From assembly GCA_018699075.1 (NCBI GenBank), contig JABIPV010000162.1, forward strand, positions 1 to 18,041: a stretch of 18,041 nt of DNA, in the 5' to 3' direction. Shown here in pieces: positions 5,003-13,596 of the stretch. How positions within the stretch are numbered: position 1 is the stretch's first letter; each line of letters starts with the position of its first letter. This DNA is from Kordiimonadaceae bacterium (GTDB lineage: Bacteria > Pseudomonadota > Alphaproteobacteria > Sphingomonadales > Emcibacteraceae). Position numbers and translations under genes: made by a program. Below the pieces are notes generated by a model that saw nothing but the letters and a program-made list of their open reading frames with translations, was not told the DNA's origin and ran no database searches.

Positions 5003-7567
5003 TTACTCCCTCGGCCTATTAAAGGCCTTCGAAAAATATAGACCATTTAAGAACATTTTATTTGCGCCATAAAAATAGGCCCTGAAATTTGGGTTGTCAG
5101 CGAAAAGGATTACGCTGCCTTGTCCCACTCTTTCGGCGATGGCCATGGCTTTTCCGGCTAGTTTTGCTTGGTTATCGGCAGAAGCAAAACCAGACGCAAG
5201 TGCGTTTTCAGGGATTTCGACGATGGTCGCGTAAGGGTTCTTTGGTTTATCAAAGGCGATTAATGTATCGCGGTGGGTATAAACCTCACGGTTTACATAA
5301 CCAAAGCCGATCGGGTGAGTTATATCGAGGTCGCCTTGCATGATCGCGCCGCCGACGATGTTTTCCACTTCGTTGGGAATTTTGTCTGCGTAATCTTGAC
5401 GCTCAAGCGGAAATTCTTCTTTTTCGTCTTTAATATTCAGCAACACTTCACCTGCCCATTTTGCTCCTTGGCGGTGGGCAATCACGGTACCGCCACTGCG
5501 AACCCAACTTTTCATTTTGCGGTTTAAGGCCTCATTCTTGGCATTATAATCACCGCCAACAAAAATGATGTGGGTATAATCCGTAAGGTCCAGTTTTTGA
5601 AGGTTACGTTTATCATAAAGGGTCACAGGAATTTTCATTCGGTAATCAAGCAAATGCCAAACTTCACCTGCGTCATAAGCCCGCGTACCTTCACCCACCA
5701 TCAATAGGATATTTGGCTTTTCAATCACTTTGAAATTATTGCTGCCCAGATCCATCCCGGCGCTTGGCGTGCGGCCTGATCCGACCGTGTGAATTTTGAT
5801 ACCGTCTTCGGCGGCAATGGTTGCCATGATTTTGGAAAGATCACCATGAACAAAACCCCCTTGCCAGCCAACAGGCACCATAATGCTGCCCGGTGCCATC
5901 TCAACAGTACCATTCGGTGTTTCAATGCTGAATGGCATGGTCGCGACCTTTGGTTTTGCACCCGCTTGTAGTAGGCGGTTTAAGGCGCGCGGCGCGTAAT
6001 ATTCGTTCCATTCAAACAAATAAGCCACGGTGGCTTTTTCCGGTGCGGGTTGGGACATAAACATCGGTGTTACAATATCACCGGCGCTTGATACTTCCCG
6101 CGCCCCCACGGCAGCATAATCCATGCCGAATGTCAGCGGCATGGTGAAGCCGGACACATCATAAAATGTATTATTGTCAAAAGTGGTGATTTTTTCGAAG
6201 ATGCCTTTAATCAAGGTATATTGCTTTTGGCCTGTCTTGACCATGTAGCTCTCACCCGCTTTATAGGTTTTGCCTTCGACGGTCACATCACTATCCATGA
6301 TATTAACATCGATTTTATGACGGTTCAGTAGATCACGGAAATGATAATTTCTGGCGTTATCTTTCGGCGCAGCAAAAATATAGCCCTTAACATCATCCTT
6401 AGACGCAATGTTCAGGGCGTCGCGGTAAAATCTTTTTTGATAATCAAGCAACCTTGGGCGCAGTTCTAACCCCGCACGGACAATCGAAAGGCTCATGTTT
6501 AAATATGTTCTGATATTATCACGGAATGATAGAACACCATGAACCGTGTCTACTTCACCAAGGGTTCTGGCTTGTTCCAACAACAGACCAATACCCGCAT
6601 TCATATGGGGATATGTGGCGCCCTTACCGATATAGAAGTTATCATATCCTTCTTCGCTAAAATAAAGTCGTGCTTCACTGTCCATAAATTCGCGCGGACG
6701 GTCGGTCACCTCTTCGAGCAGTTCCATGGATTCAGTTGGAATATAAGGATATGTGCGATCAGGTGCCCCCGGCGGAATATAAAAAGTACTGTTGGTGCCC
6801 ATTTCATGATGATCGGTGCTGATATTTGGCTTCCATTCATGGAATTTCTTTACCCATCCTTGTGGTCCGGGGTGCTGCTGGAGTAGCCATTGACGATTAA
6901 GATCAAACCAATAATGGTTGGTGCGACCACCAGGCCAAAATGTATTATGATTACGTCCGTTTGGATCAGTGATCGATACATTTGATCCATGCATATGGTT
7001 CCATGCAGACTGGCGGGCGTTGCCGTCTGGATTAAAAATGGCGATGATCAATATTACACTATTTTTCAAGGTTTCATCAATATAATCGCCCTGCGCCGCA
7101 GCTAAGTAATAAGCAACTGCCATTGAACTATCGGTGGAGCTAACTTCTGCACCATGAACTCCGTAATTAAGCCACGTCACGACAGGCATATCATCGGTGA
7201 CTTCCTGCGTTGAGTTTGGGTCACTCAAGGCCACATGGGCGGCTTTAATCTGATCAATTCGGGCCATGTTTTCTGGCGAAGATATGGTCAACATTAAAAT
7301 ATCGCGCCCTTCATGGGTTTTTGCGATGGTTTCCACATATACACGGTCTGATTTTTCGGCCACAGTACGCATATATTTAAGCAGAAGGTCATGACGGGCA
7401 ACACGGTGACCAAGTGGATGACCTATAATGCTTTCTGGTGTCGGGATTAACGGATCATAACTAACATTATCAGGGTAAAAACTTCGCCCGCGCACATCTT
7501 GTGCATATGTGGACAGTGCTAGCGTTGATAAAATCAAGCTCGTCATAAGCAATATAAAGGTTTTCAT
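5003..7567 (-). CDS. Exported M14-family zinc metallopeptidase, large form
   Basis: An 854-residue predicted carboxypeptidase-like protein. Residues 1-22 look like a Sec signal peptide cleaved after TYA, so it acts in the periplasm or outside. The N-terminal half carries the M14 site. H138 and E141 lie in NYGVHGAEVSST, N224-R225 in WFDLNRQW (substrate carboxylate pocket), a third zinc His in STDHHEMGT (253/254), and a candidate catalytic Glu at E331 in GIGLLLEQAR. All expected residues are present. The C-terminal region from about 600 has a Rossmann/amidotransferase-like look (ILLMVGEGTRAYDAGEVWHL, then THIIFVGGDYNAK and SWVRSGGTVIAHRQG). I do not recognise a catalytic motif there. A good Shine-Dalgarno (GGGAGAG on the minus strand, 7572-7578) supports the start. 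The gene stands alone, converging on nlpD and diverging from the dehydratase. Substrate is unknown; family assignment is firm. Confidence 0.88.
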   Translation of the reverse strand: MKTFILLMTSLILSTLALSTYAQDVRGRSFYPDNVSYDPLIPTPESIIGHPLGHRVARHDLLLKYMRTVAEKSDRVYVETIAKTHEGRDILMLTISSPENMARIDQIKAAHVALSDPNSTQEVTDDMPVVTWLNYGVHGAEVSSTDSSMAVAYYLAAAQGDYIDETLKNSVILIIAIFNPDGNARQSAWNHMHGSNVSITDPNGRNHNTFWPGGRTNHYWFDLNRQWLLQQHPGPQGWVKKFHEWKPNISTDHHEMGTNSTFYIPPGAPDRTYPYIPTESMELLEEVTDRPREFMDSEARLYFSEEGYDNFYIGKGATYPHMNAGIGLLLEQARTLGEVDTVHGVLSFRDNIRTYLNMSLSIVRAGLELRPRLLDYQKRFYRDALNIASKDDVKGYIFAAPKDNARNYHFRDLLNRHKIDVNIMDSDVTVEGKTYKAGESYMVKTGQKQYTLIKGIFEKITTFDNNTFYDVSGFTMPLTFGMDYAAVGAREVSSAGDIVTPMFMSQPAPEKATVAYLFEWNEYYAPRALNRLLQAGAKPKVATMPFSIETPNGTVEMAPGSIMVPVGWQGGFVHGDLSKIMATIAAEDGIKIHTVGSGRTPSAGMDLGSNNFKVIEKPNILLMVGEGTRAYDAGEVWHLLDYRMKIPVTLYDKRNLQKLDLTDYTHIIFVGGDYNAKNEALNRKMKSWVRSGGTVIAHRQGAKWAGEVLLNIKDEKEEFPLERQDYADKIPNEVENIVGGAIMQGDLDITHPIGFGYVNREVYTHRDTLIAFDKPKNPYATIVEIPENALASGFASADNQAKLAGKAMAIAERVGQGSVILFADNPNFRAYFYGANKMFLNGLYFSKAFNRPRE

Positions 7568-7736
7568 GAAACTCTCCCGCGCAAATTTATTTTGATTGAT
7601 TTAACCCTATTCAAACTTAAGCAAACAAGCAAGAGATGTAGATTTATTATATAAAATATTCCTTCATCTTTTATTCTAGATAAGACATAGTGTAAAAAAT
7701 CTCAGAATATTTGAAATACCTAGAGAGTAATTTATA
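7568..7736. promoter_or_regulatory. Divergent intergenic region between peptidase and dehydratase genes
   Basis: This 169-base AT-rich gap must hold the start signals of two divergent transcription units. Visible on the minus strand is the peptidase ribosome-binding site (7572-7578). On the plus strand a GAGAG sits upstream of the dehydratase ATG. AT-rich blocks such as TATATAAAAT near 7650 could be -10 elements, but no -35/-10 pair is convincing in either direction and I see no clear operator palindrome. Confidence 0.4.
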
Positions 7737-8714
7737 ATGAAGTCATTACCAGAATTTAAAGACGTTCTATCTGCGGCAGAAAAAATAGCAGGATATGCGT
7801 TTGAAACACCTCTTTTAATAGCGCAGGATTTATCCGAAAAACTTGATGCGGAAATTTATATTAAGCCGGAATGTTTGCAGCGGGTTGGGGCGTTTAAATT
7901 TCGCGGTGCTTTTAACCGTCTTAGTCGCCTTACGGCTGAAGAAAGAAAACGTGGCGTTGTCGCTTATTCGTCTGGCAATCATGCCCAAGGGGTGGCGGCA
8001 TCTGCTCAAATATTAGGTATGGATGCGGTTATTGTTATGCCAACCGATTCCCCCCAAATGAAATTACAAAACACCAAAGATTATGGTGCAGAGGTCATAA
8101 CCTATGACCGTGAAACTGAAAGCCGTGAAGATATAGCAGATAAAATATCCGAGGAACGTGGCTGTATCGTTGTTCCATCGTTTGAAGATTTTTATATTAT
8201 TTCTGGACAAGGGACGGTCGCACTTGAAGCTTTAAGTCAGGCAGAAGAAAAAGGGGTTAAGCTGGATTTATTCATGACGCCTATTGGCGGTGGGGGATTA
8301 ATTTCCGGCTGCTCACTCGCGGTAAAAGGATTAAGCCCCAAGACCGAAATATACGGCGTAGAGCCGGAAGGTTTTAATGATGTTCAGCGTTCACTGGAAA
8401 GTGGAGAAATTAAAAGCAATCAAACAGCGACAGGATCAATTTGTGATGCGATTTTGACGTTTCACCCTGAACCTATGACCTTTAAAATTATGAGCGATAA
8501 TCTTTCGGGCGTACTTACGGTGAGTGACCAAGAAGTATTGGTTGCGATGAAGTATGCGTGGGAAAAATTAAAACTTGTCGTCGAGCCTGGCGCATGTGTG
8601 GCACTTGCGGCTGTTCTTCATGGCAAGATTGATGTTAAAGGTAAAAAGGTTTGTTTGGTTCTTAGCGGTGGTAATGTAGACGAGCAAACATTTAAAAATG
8701 CATTGGATACATAA
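7737..8714 (+). CDS. PLP-dependent threonine/serine dehydratase family protein
   Basis: Fold-type II PLP enzyme of 325 residues. The predicted Schiff-base lysine is K54 in GAFKFRGAFN. SSGNHAQG (78-85), the phosphate-binding GGGGL loop (184-188) and SGGN (310-313, PLP ring nitrogen contact) are all intact. The reaction is most likely deamination of L-threonine or L-serine to 2-oxobutyrate or pyruvate plus ammonia. The protein lacks the C-terminal ACT-like regulatory domain of biosynthetic IlvA, so it resembles the short catabolic type. Serine racemase and hydroxyaspartate dehydratase share this architecture. E209 and D215 are spaced like the divalent-cation ligands of serine racemase, so that activity is open. 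The stop overlaps the next start (TAATG), which indicates translational coupling to the gamma carbonic anhydrase-like gene. Family call is firm; exact substrate is not. Confidence 0.9.
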   Translation: MKSLPEFKDVLSAAEKIAGYAFETPLLIAQDLSEKLDAEIYIKPECLQRVGAFKFRGAFNRLSRLTAEERKRGVVAYSSGNHAQGVAASAQILGMDAVIVMPTDSPQMKLQNTKDYGAEVITYDRETESREDIADKISEERGCIVVPSFEDFYIISGQGTVALEALSQAEEKGVKLDLFMTPIGGGGLISGCSLAVKGLSPKTEIYGVEPEGFNDVQRSLESGEIKSNQTATGSICDAILTFHPEPMTFKIMSDNLSGVLTVSDQEVLVAMKYAWEKLKLVVEPGACVALAAVLHGKIDVKGKKVCLVLSGGNVDEQTFKNALDT

Positions 8715-9265
8715 TGTCTGAATTTGAAAGAATAGCAAACGGCGGGGGCAAGTTGTATCCTTATAATGGTATATGGCCAAAAATTGCTGATGATTGTTTT
8801 ATTGCGCCTGGGGCACGGATTATTGGTGATGTGGTCATTGGCGCTGGCAGCAGTATCTGGTTCAACTGTGTGCTAAGAGGCGATGTTGGCAAAATCAGAA
8901 TAGGTAAGAACACCAATATCCAGGATGGCTCGGTAATTCATGTGGATAGTGGCGGTTTTGATACCACTCTTGGCGATAATGTTCTTGTTGGCCATATGGT
9001 AATGATCCACGGTTCGACAATAGAAGATTATGGTTTTGTAGGTTTAAATGCTACGACCATGGATGGCTCATATATTGAAAAGAATGGAATGCTCGCCGCG
9101 GGGTCACTCTTGAGCCCAGGAAAGCGTATCGGCACACAAGAATTATGGATGGGTCGTCCGGCTAGATTTTCAAAAAACATCGATGATGAAATGAAAACGA
9201 AGTTAGAAAAAGTCCCAAAAGGATATTCAATACTCGCCCAGGAATATCTGAAAGAACATTCATAA
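8714..9265 (+). CDS. Gamma-class carbonic anhydrase-like hexapeptide-repeat protein
   Basis: A 183-residue left-handed beta-helix protein of the gamma carbonic anhydrase/YrdA/PaaY group, expected as a trimer with zinc at subunit interfaces. Isoleucine/valine-led hexapeptides run from about residue 34 (ARIIGDVVIGAGSSIWFNCV) to 146. The three metal-binding histidines are H76 (GSVIHVD), H94 and H99 (VGHMVMIHG), with the 94/99 spacing typical of the family. R55 and D57 (LRGD) and Q70 are also conserved. The C-terminal helix (residues 155-180) is normal. Many relatives have little or no measured CO2 hydration, so carbonic anhydrase activity is plausible but unproven. The start overlaps the dehydratase stop by one base, so the pair is made together. 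A role beside the dehydratase is inferred only. Confidence 0.88.
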   Translation: MSEFERIANGGGKLYPYNGIWPKIADDCFIAPGARIIGDVVIGAGSSIWFNCVLRGDVGKIRIGKNTNIQDGSVIHVDSGGFDTTLGDNVLVGHMVMIHGSTIEDYGFVGLNATTMDGSYIEKNGMLAAGSLLSPGKRIGTQELWMGRPARFSKNIDDEMKTKLEKVPKGYSILAQEYLKEHS

Positions 9266-9337
9266 TTAGTTTTCTCATTGCTTTAAGAGTTAATCTATTT
9301 AAACTCATCAAAAAAATAAAATATGTGGGAGTGATTA

Positions 9338-10747
9338 ATGGAAGCTACGTTATCGTCGTTGGCAGACCAATTGTATGAAGTTGTATGGCAAATTGTTATG
9401 CCTACCTTATTATTAGGTACGGGTGTATATTTAACTGTTGGCCTTAAACTTATGCCCATCAGACGACTGAAAGCAGGCTTTAAGCTACTGTTCAGTAAAA
9501 CAGCGAATACCCATACGGAAGCGCATGACGGTATTACACCGATGCAATCATTAATGACCGCATTATCAGGAACCATTGGCGCCGGAAATATTATCGGTGT
9601 GGCATCGGCCATCTTAATCGGCGGGCCGGGGGCTATATTTTGGATGTGGATGACGGCCCTTTGCGGAATGGCAACTAAATATGCTGAAGCTTTAATGGCC
9701 GTGAAATACAGGACACGAAGTGAAGACGGCTTTCTTATTGGCGGGCCTATGTATTATATTAAAATCGGTCTTGAGAAAAAATGGTGGTTTCTCGGAACCG
9801 CATATGCAGGAATGATGGTCATTGCCGGTCTTGCTACAGGACATATGGTTCAAGCAAATGCCATGGCAGTTGTGTTTGAAGAAAATTTTGGTGTGGAGAG
9901 ACTTTATAGCGGTATTATCCTGAGTATTCTGGTTTTTGTTGTTATTATAGGCGGTCTTAAATCCATCGCGAAAATGGCTGAAATTACGATACCCACTATG
10001 ACTATTTTATATCTTTTATGCGGAACCGTTATTCTTGTCTTAAATATTGAGGCTATTCCGACGGCGTTCGGGCTTATTTTTGACGGCGCATTTTCCGGTA
10101 CTTCTGCGGTGGGGGGATTTGCAGGAGCAGGTATTGCCGCGGCGATTTCACAAGGAGTATCACGCGGGCTTTATTCCAACGAAGCCGGAACAGGTAGTGC
10201 TGCGATTGCACATGCATCTTCAGAAGTACAGGACCCGATAAAGCAAGGCGAAATTGCCATGCTCGGCACGGTAATTGATACGATCATCGTCTGTACATTT
10301 ACGGCCTTGATTATTTTAACCGTTCAAATTGATATTGGCGGCGTCATTCAAAGCACATGGATGTTTGGTGATGATGGTAACCAAGGGGCCGTCTTAACAT
10401 CTCAAGCTTTCGCCGCGGCACTTCCCGGCGGTGGATATGTGGTAATATTTGGCCAAATTGTTTTCTCTTTTACAACAATTATCGCCTGGAGCCTTTATGT
10501 GGAACGCGCGGGTGTTTTCTTAAGCAATGAAAAATATAAAATGATTTTCAGAATTTTAAGTGTGGCTTTTGTTTTTGCGGGCTGCGTTGGTGAATTTTCA
10601 ACCATATGGGCATTCGGCCTTGCGACATTAGGCATTCTGGCAGCGCCAAATTTGATTGCATTACTGATTAAAAGCAAAGAAATTTTTGCCATGACAAAAG
10701 AAGCACAAGCAAATAGATTAGAATTAGAAAAACAAAGTGAAGAATAA
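9338..10747 (+). CDS. Sodium:alanine/glycine symporter, AGCS family
   Basis: Inner-membrane secondary transporter of 469 residues that imports small neutral amino acids, typically alanine or glycine, with Na+. The family signature GGPGAIFWMWMTALCGMATK is at 95-114, followed by YAEA. SGTIGAGNIIGVASAI (77-92) and GVSRGLYSNEAGTGSAA (273-289) are other diagnostic blocks of AGCS transporters. About 10-11 hydrophobic segments are visible, as expected. A GGGAG at 9327-9331 supports the ATG. The gene lies 72 bases after the carbonic anhydrase-like gene and 23 bases before the first NSS transporter. It may begin a transporter operon or continue the upstream one; I found no terminator in the gap. Family assignment is firm. 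Substrate preference is an inference from the family. Confidence 0.94.
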   Translation: MEATLSSLADQLYEVVWQIVMPTLLLGTGVYLTVGLKLMPIRRLKAGFKLLFSKTANTHTEAHDGITPMQSLMTALSGTIGAGNIIGVASAILIGGPGAIFWMWMTALCGMATKYAEALMAVKYRTRSEDGFLIGGPMYYIKIGLEKKWWFLGTAYAGMMVIAGLATGHMVQANAMAVVFEENFGVERLYSGIILSILVFVVIIGGLKSIAKMAEITIPTMTILYLLCGTVILVLNIEAIPTAFGLIFDGAFSGTSAVGGFAGAGIAAAISQGVSRGLYSNEAGTGSAAIAHASSEVQDPIKQGEIAMLGTVIDTIIVCTFTALIILTVQIDIGGVIQSTWMFGDDGNQGAVLTSQAFAAALPGGGYVVIFGQIVFSFTTIIAWSLYVERAGVFLSNEKYKMIFRILSVAFVFAGCVGEFSTIWAFGLATLGILAAPNLIALLIKSKEIFAMTKEAQANRLELEKQSEE

Positions 10748-10770
10748 AATACGGAAATAGGGATAATTAT

Positions 10771-12129
10771 ATGGCGATCAGTCAAAAACATGAAATGACA
10801 AGTCACTGGAAATCAAAGACAGGGTTTTTATTTGCCGCCGTCGGTGGGGCCATTGGCCTAGGTAATATTTGGCGTTTCCCCTTTGAAGCGGGGCAAAACG
10901 GTGGTGCTGCTTTTGTCATTATTTACGTGGCCTTTGTGATTATCATTGGCTTTCCTCTTTTAAGCGCAGAAACAATGCTTGGGCGTTACGGTAAACAAGG
11001 CGCCGTGACAAACTTTGGTCATGTTGCATCAATGGAAGGAAAGTCGCAGAATTGGAAATATATCGGCTGGTTCATTGCGTCATCTTCATTTATTTTATGT
11101 TCTTATTACAGCGTTATTGCCGGCACAACCGCGGCATATGCTGTTGAAGCAGTGATGGGAAGCTTTAAAGATATTACCCCTGATGGCGCCGTAGAATTAT
11201 ACGCTAGTTATTCTGAAAGCCCTTTAAAATTAACATTTTGGCATGCTTTTTTCATGGGAATTTGTGCGATAACATTATCTCGTCAATTAAATGATGGTAT
11301 TGAAAAACTCACATCTATTGCCATGCCAGTCTTCTTTGCGCTTCTAATCGCGCTTATTATTATGGCCGCGGTCATTGGTGATTTTTCTGCTGGAGCGGCT
11401 TTTCTTTTTGAACCTGATTTTTCTAAAGTAAATGTTGAAATGGTAATTAGCGCTCTCGGCCAAGCATTCTTTTCTATTGGTGTGGCACTTGGTATTATGC
11501 TCACCTTTGGTGCATATCTACCCGAAGATACATCAATCGTTAAATCTGCATTTATCATATGTATTGCAGATACGATGGTTGCTGTTTTTGCAGGGCTTAC
11601 GATCTTTCCAATTGTTTTTGGTTTTGGTATGGAGCCGAATGTGGGGCCGGCACTGGTGTTTAACACAATGACGGTAGCCTTTGGCCAATTAGAATATGGT
11701 GGCATTATAGCCACTGGTTTCTTCAGTCTTCTTGCTATTGCAGGCTTTACCACACTGCTTGCATTGATGGAACAAATGGTAAGTTATTTAAATAAATTTT
11801 ATGAGATGAAACGGTCAAAAGCAGCAAATATGGTCACAGGGGCGGTTTTCGTCGTTGGCATGCTTTCTGTGTTTTCAACAAATATTCTCGCCAGTGTTCA
11901 GGTGGCAGGAATGAATTTAATGGATACATTCGATTGGTGGATTAATCAAGTTGGGTTGCCGCTTGGCGGATTGTTCACGGCTGTTTTCGCTGGCTGGGTC
12001 TTAAGCAAACAAAGTTTCATCAAAGGATTTGGTGAAAAAGAAAAACATGTTGGCCTGTTATATGTACTCATTCGTTATTTCTGCCCTGTGGCGATTTTAA
12101 TTGTCTTTGTTTCACAATTTGTAAGTTAA
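10771..12129 (+). CDS. Sodium-dependent NSS-family transporter, paralogue 1
   Basis: LeuT-fold neurotransmitter:sodium symporter of 452 residues, predicted to import amino acids with Na+. TM1 contains GGAIGLGNIWRFPFEAGQNG. N32 matches LeuT N27 (Na1 site) and R35 matches the extracellular-gate R30. TM6 reads SALGQAFFSIGVALG; aligned to LeuT, F234 equals F253, S235 equals T254, G237 equals S256 and L240 equals F259. TM8 reads AGFTTLLALME, with T327/T328 at the Na2 site and L332 at the I359 pocket position. LeuT numbers are from memory of the literature. The Shine-Dalgarno AGGG at 10759-10762 supports the start. The gene is followed after 18 bases by a very similar paralogue. The family is certain; substrate is unknown. 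Confidence 0.94.
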   Translation: MAISQKHEMTSHWKSKTGFLFAAVGGAIGLGNIWRFPFEAGQNGGAAFVIIYVAFVIIIGFPLLSAETMLGRYGKQGAVTNFGHVASMEGKSQNWKYIGWFIASSSFILCSYYSVIAGTTAAYAVEAVMGSFKDITPDGAVELYASYSESPLKLTFWHAFFMGICAITLSRQLNDGIEKLTSIAMPVFFALLIALIIMAAVIGDFSAGAAFLFEPDFSKVNVEMVISALGQAFFSIGVALGIMLTFGAYLPEDTSIVKSAFIICIADTMVAVFAGLTIFPIVFGFGMEPNVGPALVFNTMTVAFGQLEYGGIIATGFFSLLAIAGFTTLLALMEQMVSYLNKFYEMKRSKAANMVTGAVFVVGMLSVFSTNILASVQVAGMNLMDTFDWWINQVGLPLGGLFTAVFAGWVLSKQSFIKGFGEKEKHVGLLYVLIRYFCPVAILIVFVSQFVS

Positions 12130-12147
12130 ACACAAAAGGATAAAATA

Positions 12148-13503
12148 ATGGTAGCAAGCACCAATCATGAAATGACCAACCATTGGAAATCGCAGACAGG
12201 TTTTTTGCTTGCAGCCATTGGCGGCGCTATAGGACTTGGTAATATTTGGCGTTTTCCTTTTGAGGCAGGGCAAAATGGCGGTGCGGCATTTGTTATTATT
12301 TATTTTGCCTTTATTTTGATCATTGGATATCCGCTTTTAAGTGCAGAAACAATGTTGGGTAGGTACGGAAAACAAGGCGCCGTAACGCTCTTTGGTCATG
12401 TTGCAAAAATAGAAGGTAAATCAAGCAACTGGAAATATATCGGCTGGTTCATTGCATCATCCGCATTTATCACCTGTTCATATTATAGTGTGATTGCCGG
12501 AACGACAGGGGCTTATGCATATGAAGCGATAAGCGGTGGTCTAACGGCAATTACTCCCGAAAAAGCGGTGGAGCTATATGATAGTTATCAAACCAGCCCC
12601 ATAAAACTGGCTTTATGGCATGGCATATTTATGATAATTTGCGCCGTAATATTATCTCAAGATTTGAATAATGGTGTCGAAAAACTTACCACAATTGCTA
12701 TGCCGATCTTTTTTGCATTGTTATTATCGTTGATTATTATGGCGGCTGTCATTGGCGATTTTGCGGCGGGTGTTAACTTCCTATTTGCGCCTGATTTTTC
12801 CAAAGTTACGGTTGACGTGGTGATCAGTGCATTGGGGCAGGCTTTTTTTTCCATTAGTATTGCTCTGGGTATCATGCTTACTTTTGGAGCTTATTTACCT
12901 CAGGATATATCCATAACTAAATCAACCTTTATCATTTGCTTGGCGGATACCATGGTTGCCTTACTTGCGGGGCTCTGTATTTTTCCGATTGTATTTGGCT
13001 TCGGTATGGAACCTAATGTGGGTACGGGTCTAGTCTTTAACACCATGACTGTTGCATTTGGTCAACTTGAATACGGTAATGTTGTTGCACTGGCCTTTTT
13101 CGCACTTCTTTCTATCGCAGGTGTCACTAGCTTGATAGCAATGATGGAAACATTGGTAAGTTATCTTAATAAGTTCCGTGGTATGTCGCGCCAAAAGGCG
13201 GCAATCACTGTTAGCGGAGCAATTTTTGTCGTTGGTCTTTTGTCGGCTTTTTCCTCAAATGTACTTTCATCTGTGACAATTATGGGCATGACATTCTTAA
13301 CTTTCTTCGATTGGTGGGTTAATCAAATTGGCTTACCTGTTGGTGGGTTATTAATGGCAATTTTTGTTGGCTGGGTGATTAAGAAAGAAAGTGTTTTTGC
13401 GGCATATGGTGTAAATGAAAAAGGAATAGATAAGATATATTTCCTAATTCGTTATTTTTGCCCAATAGCTGTTTTTGTCATCTTTGTGTCACAGTTTTTA
13501 TAA
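12148..13503 (+). CDS. Sodium-dependent NSS-family transporter, paralogue 2
   Basis: A 451-residue NSS transporter, clearly a tandem duplicate of the gene before it. By eye well over half of residues are identical, with whole blocks shared (GGAIGLGNIWRFPFEAGQNG, SAETMLGRYGKQGAVT, NTMTVAFGQLEYG). Start-to-start distance is 1377 bases, and a 26-base identical block (11053-11078 and 12430-12455) has the same offset, so there is no net indel over that stretch. N32 and R35 are kept. Predicted pocket positions differ: S237 here versus G237 in paralogue 1 (LeuT S256), and M332 versus L332 (LeuT I359). The Na2 position is S328 versus T328. AAGGA at 12136-12140 is a good ribosome-binding site. The differences suggest a related but not identical substrate range. 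Confidence 0.94.
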   Translation: MVASTNHEMTNHWKSQTGFLLAAIGGAIGLGNIWRFPFEAGQNGGAAFVIIYFAFILIIGYPLLSAETMLGRYGKQGAVTLFGHVAKIEGKSSNWKYIGWFIASSAFITCSYYSVIAGTTGAYAYEAISGGLTAITPEKAVELYDSYQTSPIKLALWHGIFMIICAVILSQDLNNGVEKLTTIAMPIFFALLLSLIIMAAVIGDFAAGVNFLFAPDFSKVTVDVVISALGQAFFSISIALGIMLTFGAYLPQDISITKSTFIICLADTMVALLAGLCIFPIVFGFGMEPNVGTGLVFNTMTVAFGQLEYGNVVALAFFALLSIAGVTSLIAMMETLVSYLNKFRGMSRQKAAITVSGAIFVVGLLSAFSSNVLSSVTIMGMTFLTFFDWWVNQIGLPVGGLLMAIFVGWVIKKESVFAAYGVNEKGIDKIYFLIRYFCPIAVFVIFVSQFL

Positions 13504-13512
13504 ATATATACT

Positions 13513-13578
13513 TTTTCAGCTTTCTATTGCAGAATCCTGTTCCTGTAACGGTAATTTACTGTTATTAGATGCTGAAAA
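13513..13578. other. Nested inverted repeats in the alaC leader
   Basis: The 93-base gap between the second NSS gene and alaC holds two nested inverted repeats. The outer arms are TTTTCAGC (13513-13520) and GCTGAAAA (13571-13578), a perfect 8-base match. Inside lies AACGGTAATTTACTGTT (13547-13563), which pairs end to end with one G-T wobble. No T-run follows the outer arm, so it is not a standard intrinsic terminator. It could be an mRNA processing or protection structure, a regulator site, or chance in AT-rich DNA. The pairing is seen directly; function is not established. Confidence 0.35.
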
Positions 13579-13596
13579 TAAGTTACTTTAATAAAA

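Noticed and set aside
11283..11753. 156-codon open frame on the minus strand within the first NSS gene
   Set aside because: Antisense to conserved membrane-protein codons, no ribosome-binding site and no recognisable domain. A similar shorter shadow occurs in the paralogue at 12657-12875, as expected from shared sense codons.
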